Positions 38,367 to 47,036 of a stretch of DNA of 64,000 bases are shown piece by piece. This stretch comes from Singulisphaera sp. GP187 (GTDB taxonomy: Bacteria; Planctomycetota; Planctomycetia; Isosphaerales; Isosphaeraceae). The stretch is taken from assembly GCF_900129635.1 (NCBI RefSeq), contig NZ_FSRB01000001.1:2209501-2273500 (forward strand), in the 5' to 3' direction. The first letter of the stretch is position 1. Each line of letters begins with the position of its first letter. Both the position numbers and the translations under genes were made by a program. Under the pieces are notes generated by a model. The model saw only the letters and a program-made list of their open reading frames with translations. It ran no database searches and was not told the DNA's origin.

Positions 38367-38771
38367 CGGAGTTGTTCCTCGGCCCTAGGGAACGTCCCGA
38401 ATCAGGCGATCCGGGACGATCACGCGCTGGGGTGGCATGGTCTCGCATGGCGTACGATCCGAAGGAGGGGGCATGGACCACCCGCCGCGGGAAGGTTCTT
38501 CGTCCGCTTGTTTTCCCATCGTTCCAGCGAAAACGCAAGGGTCGAGATTCTTCGGCCGTACCTAATTCGCCGTCGTCCGCCGAATGGTTCCTCTGACGAT
38601 CATTCGCCAACCAGGCATCCTGCCTCTTCCCGTAGTAACAAGGCCGGCCCGGTCGTTGGGGAATGCCCCCGGTGGTTCACCAGGCGCGATTCCTCAACGG
38701 CCGGGCCGGCCTTTGCGATTTTTTTAAGCATCCCCACGAAGTGGCGGGCTGGCGGGTCGTCGGCCGAGGGT
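38367..38771. other. 405-bp gap with a large hairpin at 38640-38713
   Basis: No gene is supported. Arms 38640-38664 (beginning AAGGCCGGCCCGG) and 38689-38713 (ending CCGGGCCGGCCTT) are inverted and agree at 23 of 25 positions, with a smaller hairpin in the loop (GGTGGTTCACC). On the plus strand a TTTTTTT run follows at about 38719. It lies just past the end of the DUF1501 gene (minus strand), so it could terminate that operon, but the T-run points the other way; it may be a repeat with terminator-like form. The remainder should hold the esterase promoter. Confidence 0.6.
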
Positions 38772-40190
38772 TCAGACAAGGATTTCTTCGACGACACGGC
38801 CGTGGACGTCGGTGAGTCGGAAGTCGCGGCCACTGTAGCGGTAGGTCAACTGTTCATGGTTGAGCCCGAGCAAGTGGAGAATGGTGGCGTGAAGGTCGTG
38901 CATGTGGACCCGGTCCTCGACGGCCATGTGCCCGAGTTCATCGGTCGCGCCGAAGGCGAAGCCCGGCTTGACCCCGGCCCCGGCCAGCCAAACGGTAAAA
39001 CCGTTGGGGTTGTGGTCCCGGCCCGTTCCCTTCCCTTGGGCGTACGGGGTCCGGCCAAATTCGCTCCCCCACCAAACGAGCGTGTCGTCGAGCAAGCCCC
39101 GCCGCTTCAGATCGGCCAGCAACCCGGCGATCGGCCGATCGACGTTCTTGGCGTGGACGGCGTGCTGAGGCATATTTGAGTGTTGATCCCAGGCGGGATT
39201 GGCGGTGCTGTCGCCGTAGGTCACCTGGATGAATCGGACCCCGGACTCACAGAGACGGCGGGCCATCAAGCACTGCCTGCCGAAGTTGTCGGTCGACGAC
39301 TGGCTGATCCCGTAGAGATCCAAGGTCTCCTGCGACTCACCCTTGGTGTCGAGGACTCCCGGGGCATTGTTCTGCATCCGCCAGCCCAGCTCGTAGGAGG
39401 CGATGATCGCCTCGACTTCGGAGTCAGCGGGAGTCCGGCCCAGTTGCTCGGCGTTCAACTCGCGGAGGAGGCCGAACTGCCTGCGCTGATCGGCCGGCGA
39501 GAGCACGGCGTTGCCGAGGTTGCGGATCGTGGCCTGCTCGGCCGCACCCCCGGCGCGGCCGAGAGCGGTCCCCTGATACATCGCGGGGAGAAACGCATTC
39601 CCATAATTCCGAGCGCCACCATTGCCCGCCGACGGGCCGATGGAGACGAATCCCGGGAGGTTTTCATTTTCCGATCCGAGCCCGTAGAGGATCCAGGATC
39701 CCATCGAGGGGCGGACGACATTCGTGGCGCCGCAATGCAGGAAGAGAGTCGCCGGCCCGTGCGCAACCCCCTCGGTATGCATCGAGTGGATAAAGCAGAG
39801 ATCATCCACGTGCGCGTTGGTCTCGGGAAAGAGGTCCGACGCCCACCGCCCGCTCTGGCCGTGCTGGGCGAACTTCCACAACGGCTTCATGACACTCTGA
39901 GACGAACCGCGTTTGCCGGTATTGGCCAGCACCCGGGCGTCGTCAAACGCCAGGCTCTTGCCGTCGTTCTTCTCGAGGCTCGGTTTGTAGTCGTAGGAGT
40001 CGACCTGGCTCACCCCCCCCTGCATGAACAGGAAGATCATCCGCTTGGCACGCGGCGCGAAGTGCGGAATCCGCGGGGCCAGCGGGTTGAGCGACTCCGC
40101 CGCCGCACGCTCCGCGGCGAGACCGGCAAGTGCCAGATAGCCGAACCCACAGGCAGAGCTACGCAGCATCTCGCGACGACTGATCGGCAT
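38772..40190 (-). CDS. DUF1501 family protein (Tat-exported sulfatase-fold relative)
   Basis: A 472-residue protein nearly always found next to PSD1 cytochrome genes in planctomycetes. It begins MPISRREMLRSSACGFG, a twin-arginine signal. Family landmarks include RAKRMIFLFMQGGVSQVDSY, HGPATLFLHCGATN, VRFIQVTYGD and WGSEFGRTPYAQG, with distant similarity to alkaline-phosphatase/sulfatase folds. The start could also be the ATG at 40211 or a GTG at 40196; GGAGGTGG lies between and serves as the ribosome site for the internal starts. It lies 46 bases after the PSD1 gene. The reaction is unknown. Confidence 0.92.
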   Translation of the reverse strand: MPISRREMLRSSACGFGYLALAGLAAERAAAESLNPLAPRIPHFAPRAKRMIFLFMQGGVSQVDSYDYKPSLEKNDGKSLAFDDARVLANTGKRGSSQSVMKPLWKFAQHGQSGRWASDLFPETNAHVDDLCFIHSMHTEGVAHGPATLFLHCGATNVVRPSMGSWILYGLGSENENLPGFVSIGPSAGNGGARNYGNAFLPAMYQGTALGRAGGAAEQATIRNLGNAVLSPADQRRQFGLLRELNAEQLGRTPADSEVEAIIASYELGWRMQNNAPGVLDTKGESQETLDLYGISQSSTDNFGRQCLMARRLCESGVRFIQVTYGDSTANPAWDQHSNMPQHAVHAKNVDRPIAGLLADLKRRGLLDDTLVWWGSEFGRTPYAQGKGTGRDHNPNGFTVWLAGAGVKPGFAFGATDELGHMAVEDRVHMHDLHATILHLLGLNHEQLTYRYSGRDFRLTDVHGRVVEEILV

Positions 40191-40236
40191 ATCCACGTTA
40201 TCCACCTCCAACGGGCGATGGAGCCAGTCTCTTGAT

Positions 40237-43080
40237 TTAGTTCACGTAACGAAAGTCGATGGAGGCGAACACCGCCTGAAAGAGCAAGGCCCATGAGCCT
40301 TCGTCGGTCGGCGTCCCTTCCTTCGCATTCTGAGCGAGGAACGAGAGACCGATCCGCCGCTCCGACTCCGTCGGCTTCCGCCCGAGGGCAAGCTCGTAAA
40401 TCCGGTCGATGCGACCGCCGTCGTCCAGCCCGGGCCGGGCCAGAAGTCGGCGGGCCGCTCGCTTCGACTGCTCGAGCACGAACGGGTGATTCAGCAAGAA
40501 CAAGGCCTGGGGAGCGACTGTGCTCACGTTCCGCCGGCCAACGACCATGCTCGGGTCGGCGAAGTCGAACACCTCGAACAGCTCCGGAAGTGCATTCCGA
40601 AACACGGGTGAATAGACGCTCCGGCGTTTCTCCTCATGCGCGAACCCGTAGTCCGCGGCGAGATCCGACCGGAACGACGAACCCTTCATTTGCGGGTCGA
40701 GCGTTCCGCTGACGCTGAGGATCGTATCCTGAATACACTCGGCGTCGAGCCTGCGACGGCTCATCTTCCCGAGGAGGCGGTTCTCCGGGTCGGCGGCCAA
40801 CGCCTTGGGCTCGTCAACCGAGGAGAGACGATAAGTGCGGGAAAGCACGAGGCGGCGGATCAGCGTTTTGACGGACCACCCCTCCTCCATGAACTGGAGG
40901 GCGAGCTGGTCCAGCAGCTCGGGATGAGTCGGAGTCTCCCCCGTGGTACCGAAGTTGTCGGTCGTCCGCACGAGTCCCGTGCCGAAGAGCCAGTGCCAGA
41001 CGCGGTTGACATAGACACGAGCGGTCAGCGGGTTCCGTTCATCGGCCAGCCAGTCGGCGAGCTCGCGCCGGCCACTCTCGTGACTCGGCATCGTCGGAGC
41101 GTTGCCGTAAGTCGCCACGGTCAGCACACCGCGCGGAGCCGGCTCACCCAAGGTGTGGACGTTCCCCCGGACATGGACCCGAATGTCCTCGATCTCGGGG
41201 ACTTCCTCAACCCCCATGAAGAGGTCCCGCGTCGGCCCCTCGGCCTTCAGTTGCTTGAGCTCCTTCTCCAACCGCGTGACAAGCCGGGCCGCCTCCCGCG
41301 CCGCTTTGTCGACGGGTTTCGACGGATTGGCCACGGCGCCCGGATCCGTCGGAATGAAGAGAACGGCATCGGCCGTGACGTGGCCGGTCGTTCCTTCGTT
41401 GGAGATCATCACATAGCCTTGACCGTTGTTCTCGAACCGATAGCGACCGAGCGAAATATAGCGGTCATCGATCGGCGGGGCCACCGACATATCGACGTTG
41501 ACCATCGTGTCGCCGTCGGCGCTCAGGATCGCGACGGGCACGGCCTTCGAGCGGCCGGAGCCGGGCGAATAAGCCAGCCAGACGTCATACGTGCCCGCAG
41601 TCTTGAGCTCGGGCATGAAGGTGAGGGTCTTCTCCCCCTTGCCAGTGTTCATGTCATCAAGATAGCCTGTGGCGATGTAAGACTGCGAGCGCTGCGACAC
41701 ATGCCACGCGCCCACCTTCTTGGCCTGAGAGTCGTCAACCACGACCCCCGGCAAGTCACTGATGGCGAACACAGGCTTTTTGACGTTCCCCTTGTTCGAT
41801 CCGACCTTGCCACGGGCCGCCTTGATCTGGGTCTCGAGCGCGGCGAGACGCTGATCGTGCGCCTTGAGAATGCGTTCCCGTTCGCCAATCACCGGCAATG
41901 GGCGTTCGAGCCATGCCGACACGTTGGCATGTTCCAACGTCTTCGTGTTTCGCAAGATGCCGGCTATGGCATAGTAGTCGCGAGTTGGGATTGGGTCGAA
42001 CTTGTGGTCGTGACACCGTGCGCAGCCGATCGTCTGGCCGAGGAACGCCTTGCCGATGGTGTCGACCTGTTCATCCACGACGTCCATGACGAGTTGCGGT
42101 TTGTCCTGCTCCTCGAGGTTCGTATTGCCGAGGGTGAGAAACGAGGTTGCGATCAGCTTCTCGCGGCGATCGTCGAGATTCGCCGCGGGCAGCAGGTCGC
42201 CGGCCACTTGCTCGCGGACGAAGCGGTCGTAGGGCATGTCATTGTTAAACGCGTCGATCACAAAGTCGCGAAACCGCCAGGCCTGCTTGAAGACCAGGCC
42301 GCGCAGCGTGAGCGACTCGGCATAGCGAACGACGTCGAGCCAATGCCGGCCCCACCGCTCGCCGAAATGAGGGGAGGCGAGCAGACGATCCACGAGCGAC
42401 TCATAGGCCATCGGCGACGGATCATTCACGAACGCGTCGACTTCTTCAGGCGTGGGGGGCAACCCAATGAGGTCGAAATAGAGTCGACGCGCCAGCGTGG
42501 CCCGATCGGCGTCGCGAACCGGCTTGAGCCCTCGCGACTCGAGCGCGGCCAGTATGAAATGGTCAAGCTCTCCGCTCGGCCAGGCCCGGTCCTTGACGTC
42601 GGGAGCCGCGACCCGGCGGGGAGGTTTGTACGCCCAGAACGAGCGTCCGTTCTCGACACTCATCCTGGTCAGGGCCTTCGACTTCGCCTTACCCGCCTCC
42701 GTCGTCACAACCCGCGGGTCGGGCAGCCCGATCTTGATCCAGCGCTCGAAGTCGGCCACAACCGCCTCGGAGAGCTTCGATTTGGGCGGCATCGCGATCC
42801 CGTCGTGCCGCAAGGCGTCCAACAAGGGACTCTCCTCGGGCTTCCCAGGCACGACGGCCGGGCCCGAGTCGCCTCCGGTCAGCAGCCCAGCACGCGAGTC
42901 GAGGCGAAGCCCCCCCTTGAGCGCCTTGGCGTCGGCCGAGTGACAGGAATAGCACTCCTTGACCAGCACGGGCCGGATCTTTTGCTCGAAAAACGCAACG
43001 CCGTCCGGGTCGGCCGCACTCGAGACCAAAGGCGCGACGAGCCAAACGAGGCATCCGCCCAACAAGCCCGTTGCCTTCAT
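40237..43080 (-). CDS. PSD1 protein: planctomycete cytochrome c, DUF1549 and DUF1553, with inserted golvesin-like domain
   Basis: A 947-residue exported protein. The signal peptide is short (GLLGGCLVWLVAPLVSSAA). The planctomycete cytochrome C domain carries CYSCH (about residue 42) and ends with MPPKSKLSEAVVADFERWI. DUF1549 follows (FILAALESRGLKPV, DLIGLPPTPEEVDAF, SPHFGERWGRHWLDVVRYAES) and includes a second heme-type motif, IGCARCHDHKFDP. A beta-rich segment about 450-590 (GVVVDDSQAKKVG, GTYDVWLAYSPGSGRSKAVP) resembles the golvesin C-terminal/CBM-like domain. DUF1553 closes the protein (NPLTARVYVNRVWHWLFGTG). It pairs with the DUF1501 gene. Confidence 0.94.
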   Translation of the reverse strand: MKATGLLGGCLVWLVAPLVSSAADPDGVAFFEQKIRPVLVKECYSCHSADAKALKGGLRLDSRAGLLTGGDSGPAVVPGKPEESPLLDALRHDGIAMPPKSKLSEAVVADFERWIKIGLPDPRVVTTEAGKAKSKALTRMSVENGRSFWAYKPPRRVAAPDVKDRAWPSGELDHFILAALESRGLKPVRDADRATLARRLYFDLIGLPPTPEEVDAFVNDPSPMAYESLVDRLLASPHFGERWGRHWLDVVRYAESLTLRGLVFKQAWRFRDFVIDAFNNDMPYDRFVREQVAGDLLPAANLDDRREKLIATSFLTLGNTNLEEQDKPQLVMDVVDEQVDTIGKAFLGQTIGCARCHDHKFDPIPTRDYYAIAGILRNTKTLEHANVSAWLERPLPVIGERERILKAHDQRLAALETQIKAARGKVGSNKGNVKKPVFAISDLPGVVVDDSQAKKVGAWHVSQRSQSYIATGYLDDMNTGKGEKTLTFMPELKTAGTYDVWLAYSPGSGRSKAVPVAILSADGDTMVNVDMSVAPPIDDRYISLGRYRFENNGQGYVMISNEGTTGHVTADAVLFIPTDPGAVANPSKPVDKAAREAARLVTRLEKELKQLKAEGPTRDLFMGVEEVPEIEDIRVHVRGNVHTLGEPAPRGVLTVATYGNAPTMPSHESGRRELADWLADERNPLTARVYVNRVWHWLFGTGLVRTTDNFGTTGETPTHPELLDQLALQFMEEGWSVKTLIRRLVLSRTYRLSSVDEPKALAADPENRLLGKMSRRRLDAECIQDTILSVSGTLDPQMKGSSFRSDLAADYGFAHEEKRRSVYSPVFRNALPELFEVFDFADPSMVVGRRNVSTVAPQALFLLNHPFVLEQSKRAARRLLARPGLDDGGRIDRIYELALGRKPTESERRIGLSFLAQNAKEGTPTDEGSWALLFQAVFASIDFRYVN

Positions 43081-43508
43081 GCCAGGAGTCCTCAGGCGGG
43101 TAATCGGTGGGGACGTTTCGCGGGGGGAACAATCGGTTCCTCTTGATTAGAGCCGGATCCGCCTGGTTTGGACAAGAAAGTAGCGGGCCTCGGTCATTTT
43201 CCAAGAGACACCGTACCGGCCAGAGCGGTCATCCGGAAACGCTTGGCACGGCCAGCGTGGGCGGGAATGAAGTCGGCATTGGGCCGGCGAGGCCGTTCGC
43301 GGAGTGATGCCTCGTGTTCCCTACCCAAGCCTGGAATGCGACTCCGGAAGCGAACCGGGTCGAGAACGCCCCCTTGGGAAAGGGGACGAAAACCGTTTCG
43401 AGGGCGGTCGTGAATCGGCGGGATGAAAGCCGAATGCCGCCGGTCAAGCCAGGCGGCACCCCGCAGACAGATGTCGGATTATGCCAACACAGATGAACGC
43501 GACTCGGC
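43081..43508. other. 428-bp gap upstream of PSD1 and downstream of the prepilin-like gene
   Basis: No gene is supported. A small hairpin TGCCGCC (43435-43441) / GGCGGCA (43452-43458) lies some 50 bases after the stop of the DUF1559 gene and may act as a weak terminator. The part near 43081-43200 should contain the PSD1/DUF1501 promoter, but no motif could be fixed. Confidence 0.4.
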
Positions 43509-44588
43509 TCAGTACGCGTCGGAACTAATGACCTCACCCCCGCCCATGGTAGCGATGGCGCCGTAGGTCCCTGGATCGACAGTGTTTTTGATGAATCGAA
43601 CCGACCCATCAATAAACGCCATGTTGACGCCGCCCGAGTGGTTCGACGAGGCCGATATCATATTATTGTATATATAAATAATATTCACGCCATTCGGCGA
43701 CGCCGTGTCCTGCCCCTGCCCCATGCACGACTTCGAGTTCGGGGGATTGACGTGGCTGTACCCACCCCCTTCGAGGAGACCTTGAGACAGCCAACTGAAT
43801 CCCCTGGTGTTCATGACACTGAGGGTCTTTGAGCCCTGGCAAGTTGTCTTACTGATACTGCTCAGGTTCGCGCCGAACGATCCCAGATTTGGGTTGGCGG
43901 GGGAGGTGGTGTTAATCGCGACCGTCGCCACATAAACCGACGACGGACCGACCAGTGAGGAGGAGTTGCCCATCAGGCCCTCACTGAAGATCGCCGTGTT
44001 CGAGGTGCCGTCGACGATCTTGGCCAACGTCACTTCTGTCCCATAGTTGACGGTTGAACTCGGGTTCGGGCTCCCCATGATGTACGCAGGTCCATCAAAG
44101 ACGCCGCCGCTGAGTGTGAACAGGGTTCCGAGATTGTTGAAATAATTGGTATCGCCGAAGTCCAGGCCATTGTACGAGGTGCCGACACGGACAACCTTGT
44201 TCGAGTCCGAGGGACAGAGAAAGGTCGCAATCTTCGTACCACCTGCCGTGGGGTGCTCGGCGGCGTTGAAGCCGAAGCTGTGATTCAATGCGTTATAGAC
44301 GGTCTGTTGCTCCATGAAGGGAAGAAGCCGCGCCTTCATCGAAAAGTCGTTCCTCGGACCGATACCGGCCGGAAATGTCGGATTCATGGCGTGAGGAGGG
44401 ATCGAGCCATTGACATCGACATAGTTCTGGATCGCCAGACCGATCTGCTTCAGGTTGTTGACGCACTGGCTTCGGCGCGCGGCCTCACGCGCGGCCTGAA
44501 CCGCGGGTAAAAGCAGCGCGATTAGAACCGCAATGATGGCGATCACGACAAGCAACTCGATGAGCGTAAATCCTCGACGTCGATTCAT
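43509..44588 (-). CDS. DUF1559 prepilin-like (type II secretion/pseudopilin) protein
   Basis: A 359-residue protein of the family massively expanded in planctomycetes. It begins [19 protein letters not shown], the class III prepilin signal cleaved before Phe, followed by [17 protein letters not shown], which defines DUF1559. The C-terminus carries the usual [15 protein letters not shown] motif. The ATG at 44588 has GGAAGGG about ten bases upstream; a longer frame to 44732 is rejected because it would bury the signal. Such proteins are probably surface pseudopilins of unknown task. It is divergent from a sigma factor gene. Confidence 0.95.
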   Translation of the reverse strand: MNRRRGFTLIELLVVIAIIAVLIALLLPAVQAAREAARRSQCVNNLKQIGLAIQNYVDVNGSIPPHAMNPTFPAGIGPRNDFSMKARLLPFMEQQTVYNALNHSFGFNAAEHPTAGGTKIATFLCPSDSNKVVRVGTSYNGLDFGDTNYFNNLGTLFTLSGGVFDGPAYIMGSPNPSSTVNYGTEVTLAKIVDGTSNTAIFSEGLMGNSSSLVGPSSVYVATVAINTTSPANPNLGSFGANLSSISKTTCQGSKTLSVMNTRGFSWLSQGLLEGGGYSHVNPPNSKSCMGQGQDTASPNGVNIIYIYNNMISASSNHSGGVNMAFIDGSVRFIKNTVDPGTYGAIATMGGGEVISSDAY

Positions 44589-44995
44589 GACCAGTCCCTT
44601 CCGATATGGATGAGTCAGAGAAACAGGGCTTCCGTGAAGTCCTGCATGCCGCGCCCCACTTACAATCAGGGATTCCTCGTCCGCACCATCCGATGAAGAC
44701 GGATTCTCGAATCCCCCCGCAGAGAACCACAACCAAAATCGAGGTCAAACGCAACGCGTACAGACCATCGACCAGGTTCGCCGTTCCATGGATCGAAGTA
44801 GCGGCAACAGATTGAAGAGAAGATAACCCACTAAAGACAGTGCCGAAACCGGACAGATTGGACACTGAAAATCGCAATTATTCTAAATCATAATAGGGTA
44901 ATGGCTTAGATTCCAAGATTACGCAAGCCACCTCAGATTTGTCCAAAATTGTCTTTTGGGGCACTTTGTTTTATAAGTGAAGCGAGGAGGATGGC
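44589..44995. other. Divergent intergenic region with an AT-rich stretch before the sigma factor
   Basis: No gene is supported. Bases from about 44870 to 44975 are clearly AT-rich (CGCAATTATTCTAAATCATAATAGGG) and end in a strong ribosome site GAGGAGG (44984-44990) for the sigma factor. Promoters for the prepilin-like gene and the sigma operon are expected here. An autoregulated ECF-type promoter is possible but was not identified. Confidence 0.5.
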
Positions 44996-45568
44996 ATGCT
45001 GAATTTCCATGAAACCAAATCCGACGGCGAAAAAGCGGTCCCGTCCTCGTCGGAACGGGTGGACGAGTTCGTCCGACTGCTCGGCCAAAATCAGCGCAAG
45101 GTTTTTGTGTTTGTGATGAGCATGGTGCCCAGTCTGAACGACGCCGAGGAGATCATTCAGGAGACGAATCTTCTGCTCTGGCGGGAGTTTGACCATTTTC
45201 AGAGTGGCACCAATTTCGCCGCTTGGGCCTGCCGGGTCGCCCTGAACCAGACGATGGCCTGGCGGAAGCGGAAGCGGCGCGACCGGCTCGAATTCACTCC
45301 CGAGTTCCTGGAAGCGATCGCCGCCGAGTCGACCGCCGAGGCGGATCGACTCGAGGAGCGCACCCGTGCACTGGCTCATTGCATTGAAAAACTCCCCGAG
45401 CCTCACCGTCGTCTCCTCCGCACCCGATACGGCGAGAGCCGGGGGGTCGAGGTGATCGGTCAGGAACTTGGCCGGACCGTGGCGGCCGTCTACCGCTCGC
45501 TGAGCCGGATCCGTCACACGCTTCATGACTGTGTGACCCAGACACTGACGCAAGGACAACGAACATGA
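44996..45568 (+). CDS. Sigma-70 family RNA polymerase sigma factor (ECF-like, planctomycete type)
   Basis: A 190-residue sigma factor. Region 2 is visible (FVFVMSMVPSLNDAEEIIQETNLLLWREF, then FAAWACRVALNQTMAWRKRK), and region 4 with a helix-turn-helix lies at about 115-185 (LPEPHRRLLRTRYGES, EVIGQELGRTVAAVYRSLSRIR). It belongs to the group annotated as Rhodopirellula/Verrucomicrobium family sigma factor. The ATG at 44996 follows GAGGAGG; an ATG at 44991 is out of frame. The stop overlaps the FecR gene by ATGA, the classical sigma/anti-sigma arrangement in this phylum. Confidence 0.94.
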   Translation: MLNFHETKSDGEKAVPSSSERVDEFVRLLGQNQRKVFVFVMSMVPSLNDAEEIIQETNLLLWREFDHFQSGTNFAAWACRVALNQTMAWRKRKRRDRLEFTPEFLEAIAAESTAEADRLEERTRALAHCIEKLPEPHRRLLRTRYGESRGVEVIGQELGRTVAAVYRSLSRIRHTLHDCVTQTLTQGQRT

Positions 45569-47025
45569 GCGGGCGTTGGGATGAACTTCAAGCGCTTTGC
45601 GAAGCAGCCATTGAGGAGCGGTTGACCGTCGACTCCGCGGCTCGGCTCGAATCGCTGGTCTTGAGCGACCCCGATGCTCGACGGTTTTACGTCGAGTACC
45701 TCCATCAGCATGCCTCGCTGCACTGGGCGGCGGCCGAGCCCGCGTTTCTGCCAGCGACCTTGTCGTTGGTGGGGGGAGACCAATCCCCCTTGAAGACGCC
45801 TCGGGACACTTCGCGCCGGGGTCCGCGGCAATCGCTCCGGATCGCCGGTCTGGCGGCAGCGGCCGCGTTGTTGTTGGGACTCGGGATCGGTCTGAATCCA
45901 TGGCGCGTCCGGACACCGCCCACGGTGGCCACGCTCGCCGAGGCGAAAGCCTGCAAGTGGGACGGAGGATCGCTGCCGACGGTGTCGGGAGCAAAACTCC
46001 CGGCCGGCCGGTTGCGCCTGGCGGAGGGGCTGGCCAAGATCACCTTTGCCAACGGCGCGGAGATCACCCTGGAAGCGCCCGCGGACCTGGAACTGGTCAC
46101 TCCGGACCATTGCGTCTTGCACGCGGGGCGGCTCGTCGCCAAAGTGCCCCCCGACGCCATTGGGTTCACGGTGAAAACGCCCACCGCCTTGATCGAGGAT
46201 CTCGGCACCGCCTTCGGTGTCAACGTCGTCAAGGGTAAGGCGGCCGACGTCCAAGTCTTTGAGGGCCTGGTGGACGTCCACCATCTCAAGACCGGTAAAC
46301 TCGCGCACATGCGGAGCGGGGAAAACCTGCGATTCTCGCCCGATTCGTTCGCGAGGTTCAACCCGATGGTCGAACGACCCTCGGCCGATCGCGACCTCAA
46401 ACGGGGCGACGCGGAAACCCGATTACTCCAGATTTCCACAGCCACCGGGCGCGGCAAAGACGCTTATATTCGTCGACCCATCCCGATGGGAAATGGCCCA
46501 GAAGCCTTGCTCCTCGTCAAAAACACCACCAATGACGACTACGGGAGAAAGGCCTATCTCGGGATGGACCTTTCACCCATCGCCGACCTCAAGGTTGTCG
46601 AGGCGACACTCAGTCTCACGTTTGCCCCAAGCGAGCTAGGGTTCGCCTCCGAGGTGCCCGATGCAACGTTCAGCGTGTACGGCCTGAGTGACGAATCGCT
46701 CGACGGTTGGGGAGAGGATTCGATTCGCTGGGAAAATGCTCCGGCCAACCTTTCGGGAGGCGCGGCGCTCGCCCTCGACAAGGTCGTCTTGCTGGGTCGG
46801 TTTGAGATCATCCAAGGCGTACTCAGCGGTACCCGTTCGATCGCGGGGCAAGCCTTGGCCGACTTCCTGAACCAGGACACCAACGGCATGGCCACACTCA
46901 TCATCGTCCGCGAGACGAAGGGGAGCGGTCGCATGGATCTGGTCCATGGGTTTGCCGGCAGGCACCACCCCCAACTCCTGCCTCCGACGCTCAAACTCAC
47001 GACGGTGCCGCGGTCGAGCCCGTGA
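45565..47025 (+). CDS. FecR-domain membrane protein with C-terminal DNRLRE-like domain
   Basis: A 486-residue protein translationally coupled to the sigma factor. The cytoplasmic N-terminus (about 1-90) resembles the planctomycete anti-sigma part (SLVLSDPDARRFYVEYLHQHASLHW). A single membrane segment lies at about 92-112 (AGLAAAAALLLGLGIGL). Then comes the FecR beta domain (GLAKITFANGAEITLEAPADLE, TPTALIEDLGTAFGVNV). The C-terminal 190 residues (YGRKAYLGMDLSPI, EATLSLTFAPSELGF, SIRWENAPAN) match the DNRLRE beta-sandwich pattern. The probable role is membrane control of the sigma factor in response to an outside signal, possibly a glycan; the partner signal is unknown. Confidence 0.88.
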   Translation: MSGRWDELQALCEAAIEERLTVDSAARLESLVLSDPDARRFYVEYLHQHASLHWAAAEPAFLPATLSLVGGDQSPLKTPRDTSRRGPRQSLRIAGLAAAAALLLGLGIGLNPWRVRTPPTVATLAEAKACKWDGGSLPTVSGAKLPAGRLRLAEGLAKITFANGAEITLEAPADLELVTPDHCVLHAGRLVAKVPPDAIGFTVKTPTALIEDLGTAFGVNVVKGKAADVQVFEGLVDVHHLKTGKLAHMRSGENLRFSPDSFARFNPMVERPSADRDLKRGDAETRLLQISTATGRGKDAYIRRPIPMGNGPEALLLVKNTTNDDYGRKAYLGMDLSPIADLKVVEATLSLTFAPSELGFASEVPDATFSVYGLSDESLDGWGEDSIRWENAPANLSGGAALALDKVVLLGRFEIIQGVLSGTRSIAGQALADFLNQDTNGMATLIIVRETKGSGRMDLVHGFAGRHHPQLLPPTLKLTTVPRSSP

Positions 47026-47036
47026 CGATGACATGT

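Noticed and set aside
40636..43146. An 836-codon open frame on the plus strand opposite the PSD1 gene
   Set aside because: It is antisense to a gene with clear cytochrome, DUF1549 and DUF1553 domains and shows a composition rich in Arg, Asp, His and Val that is typical of reverse-strand shadows in GC-rich DNA. The same applies to 8670-10178, 48579-50276, 37548-39179 and 53403-54602.
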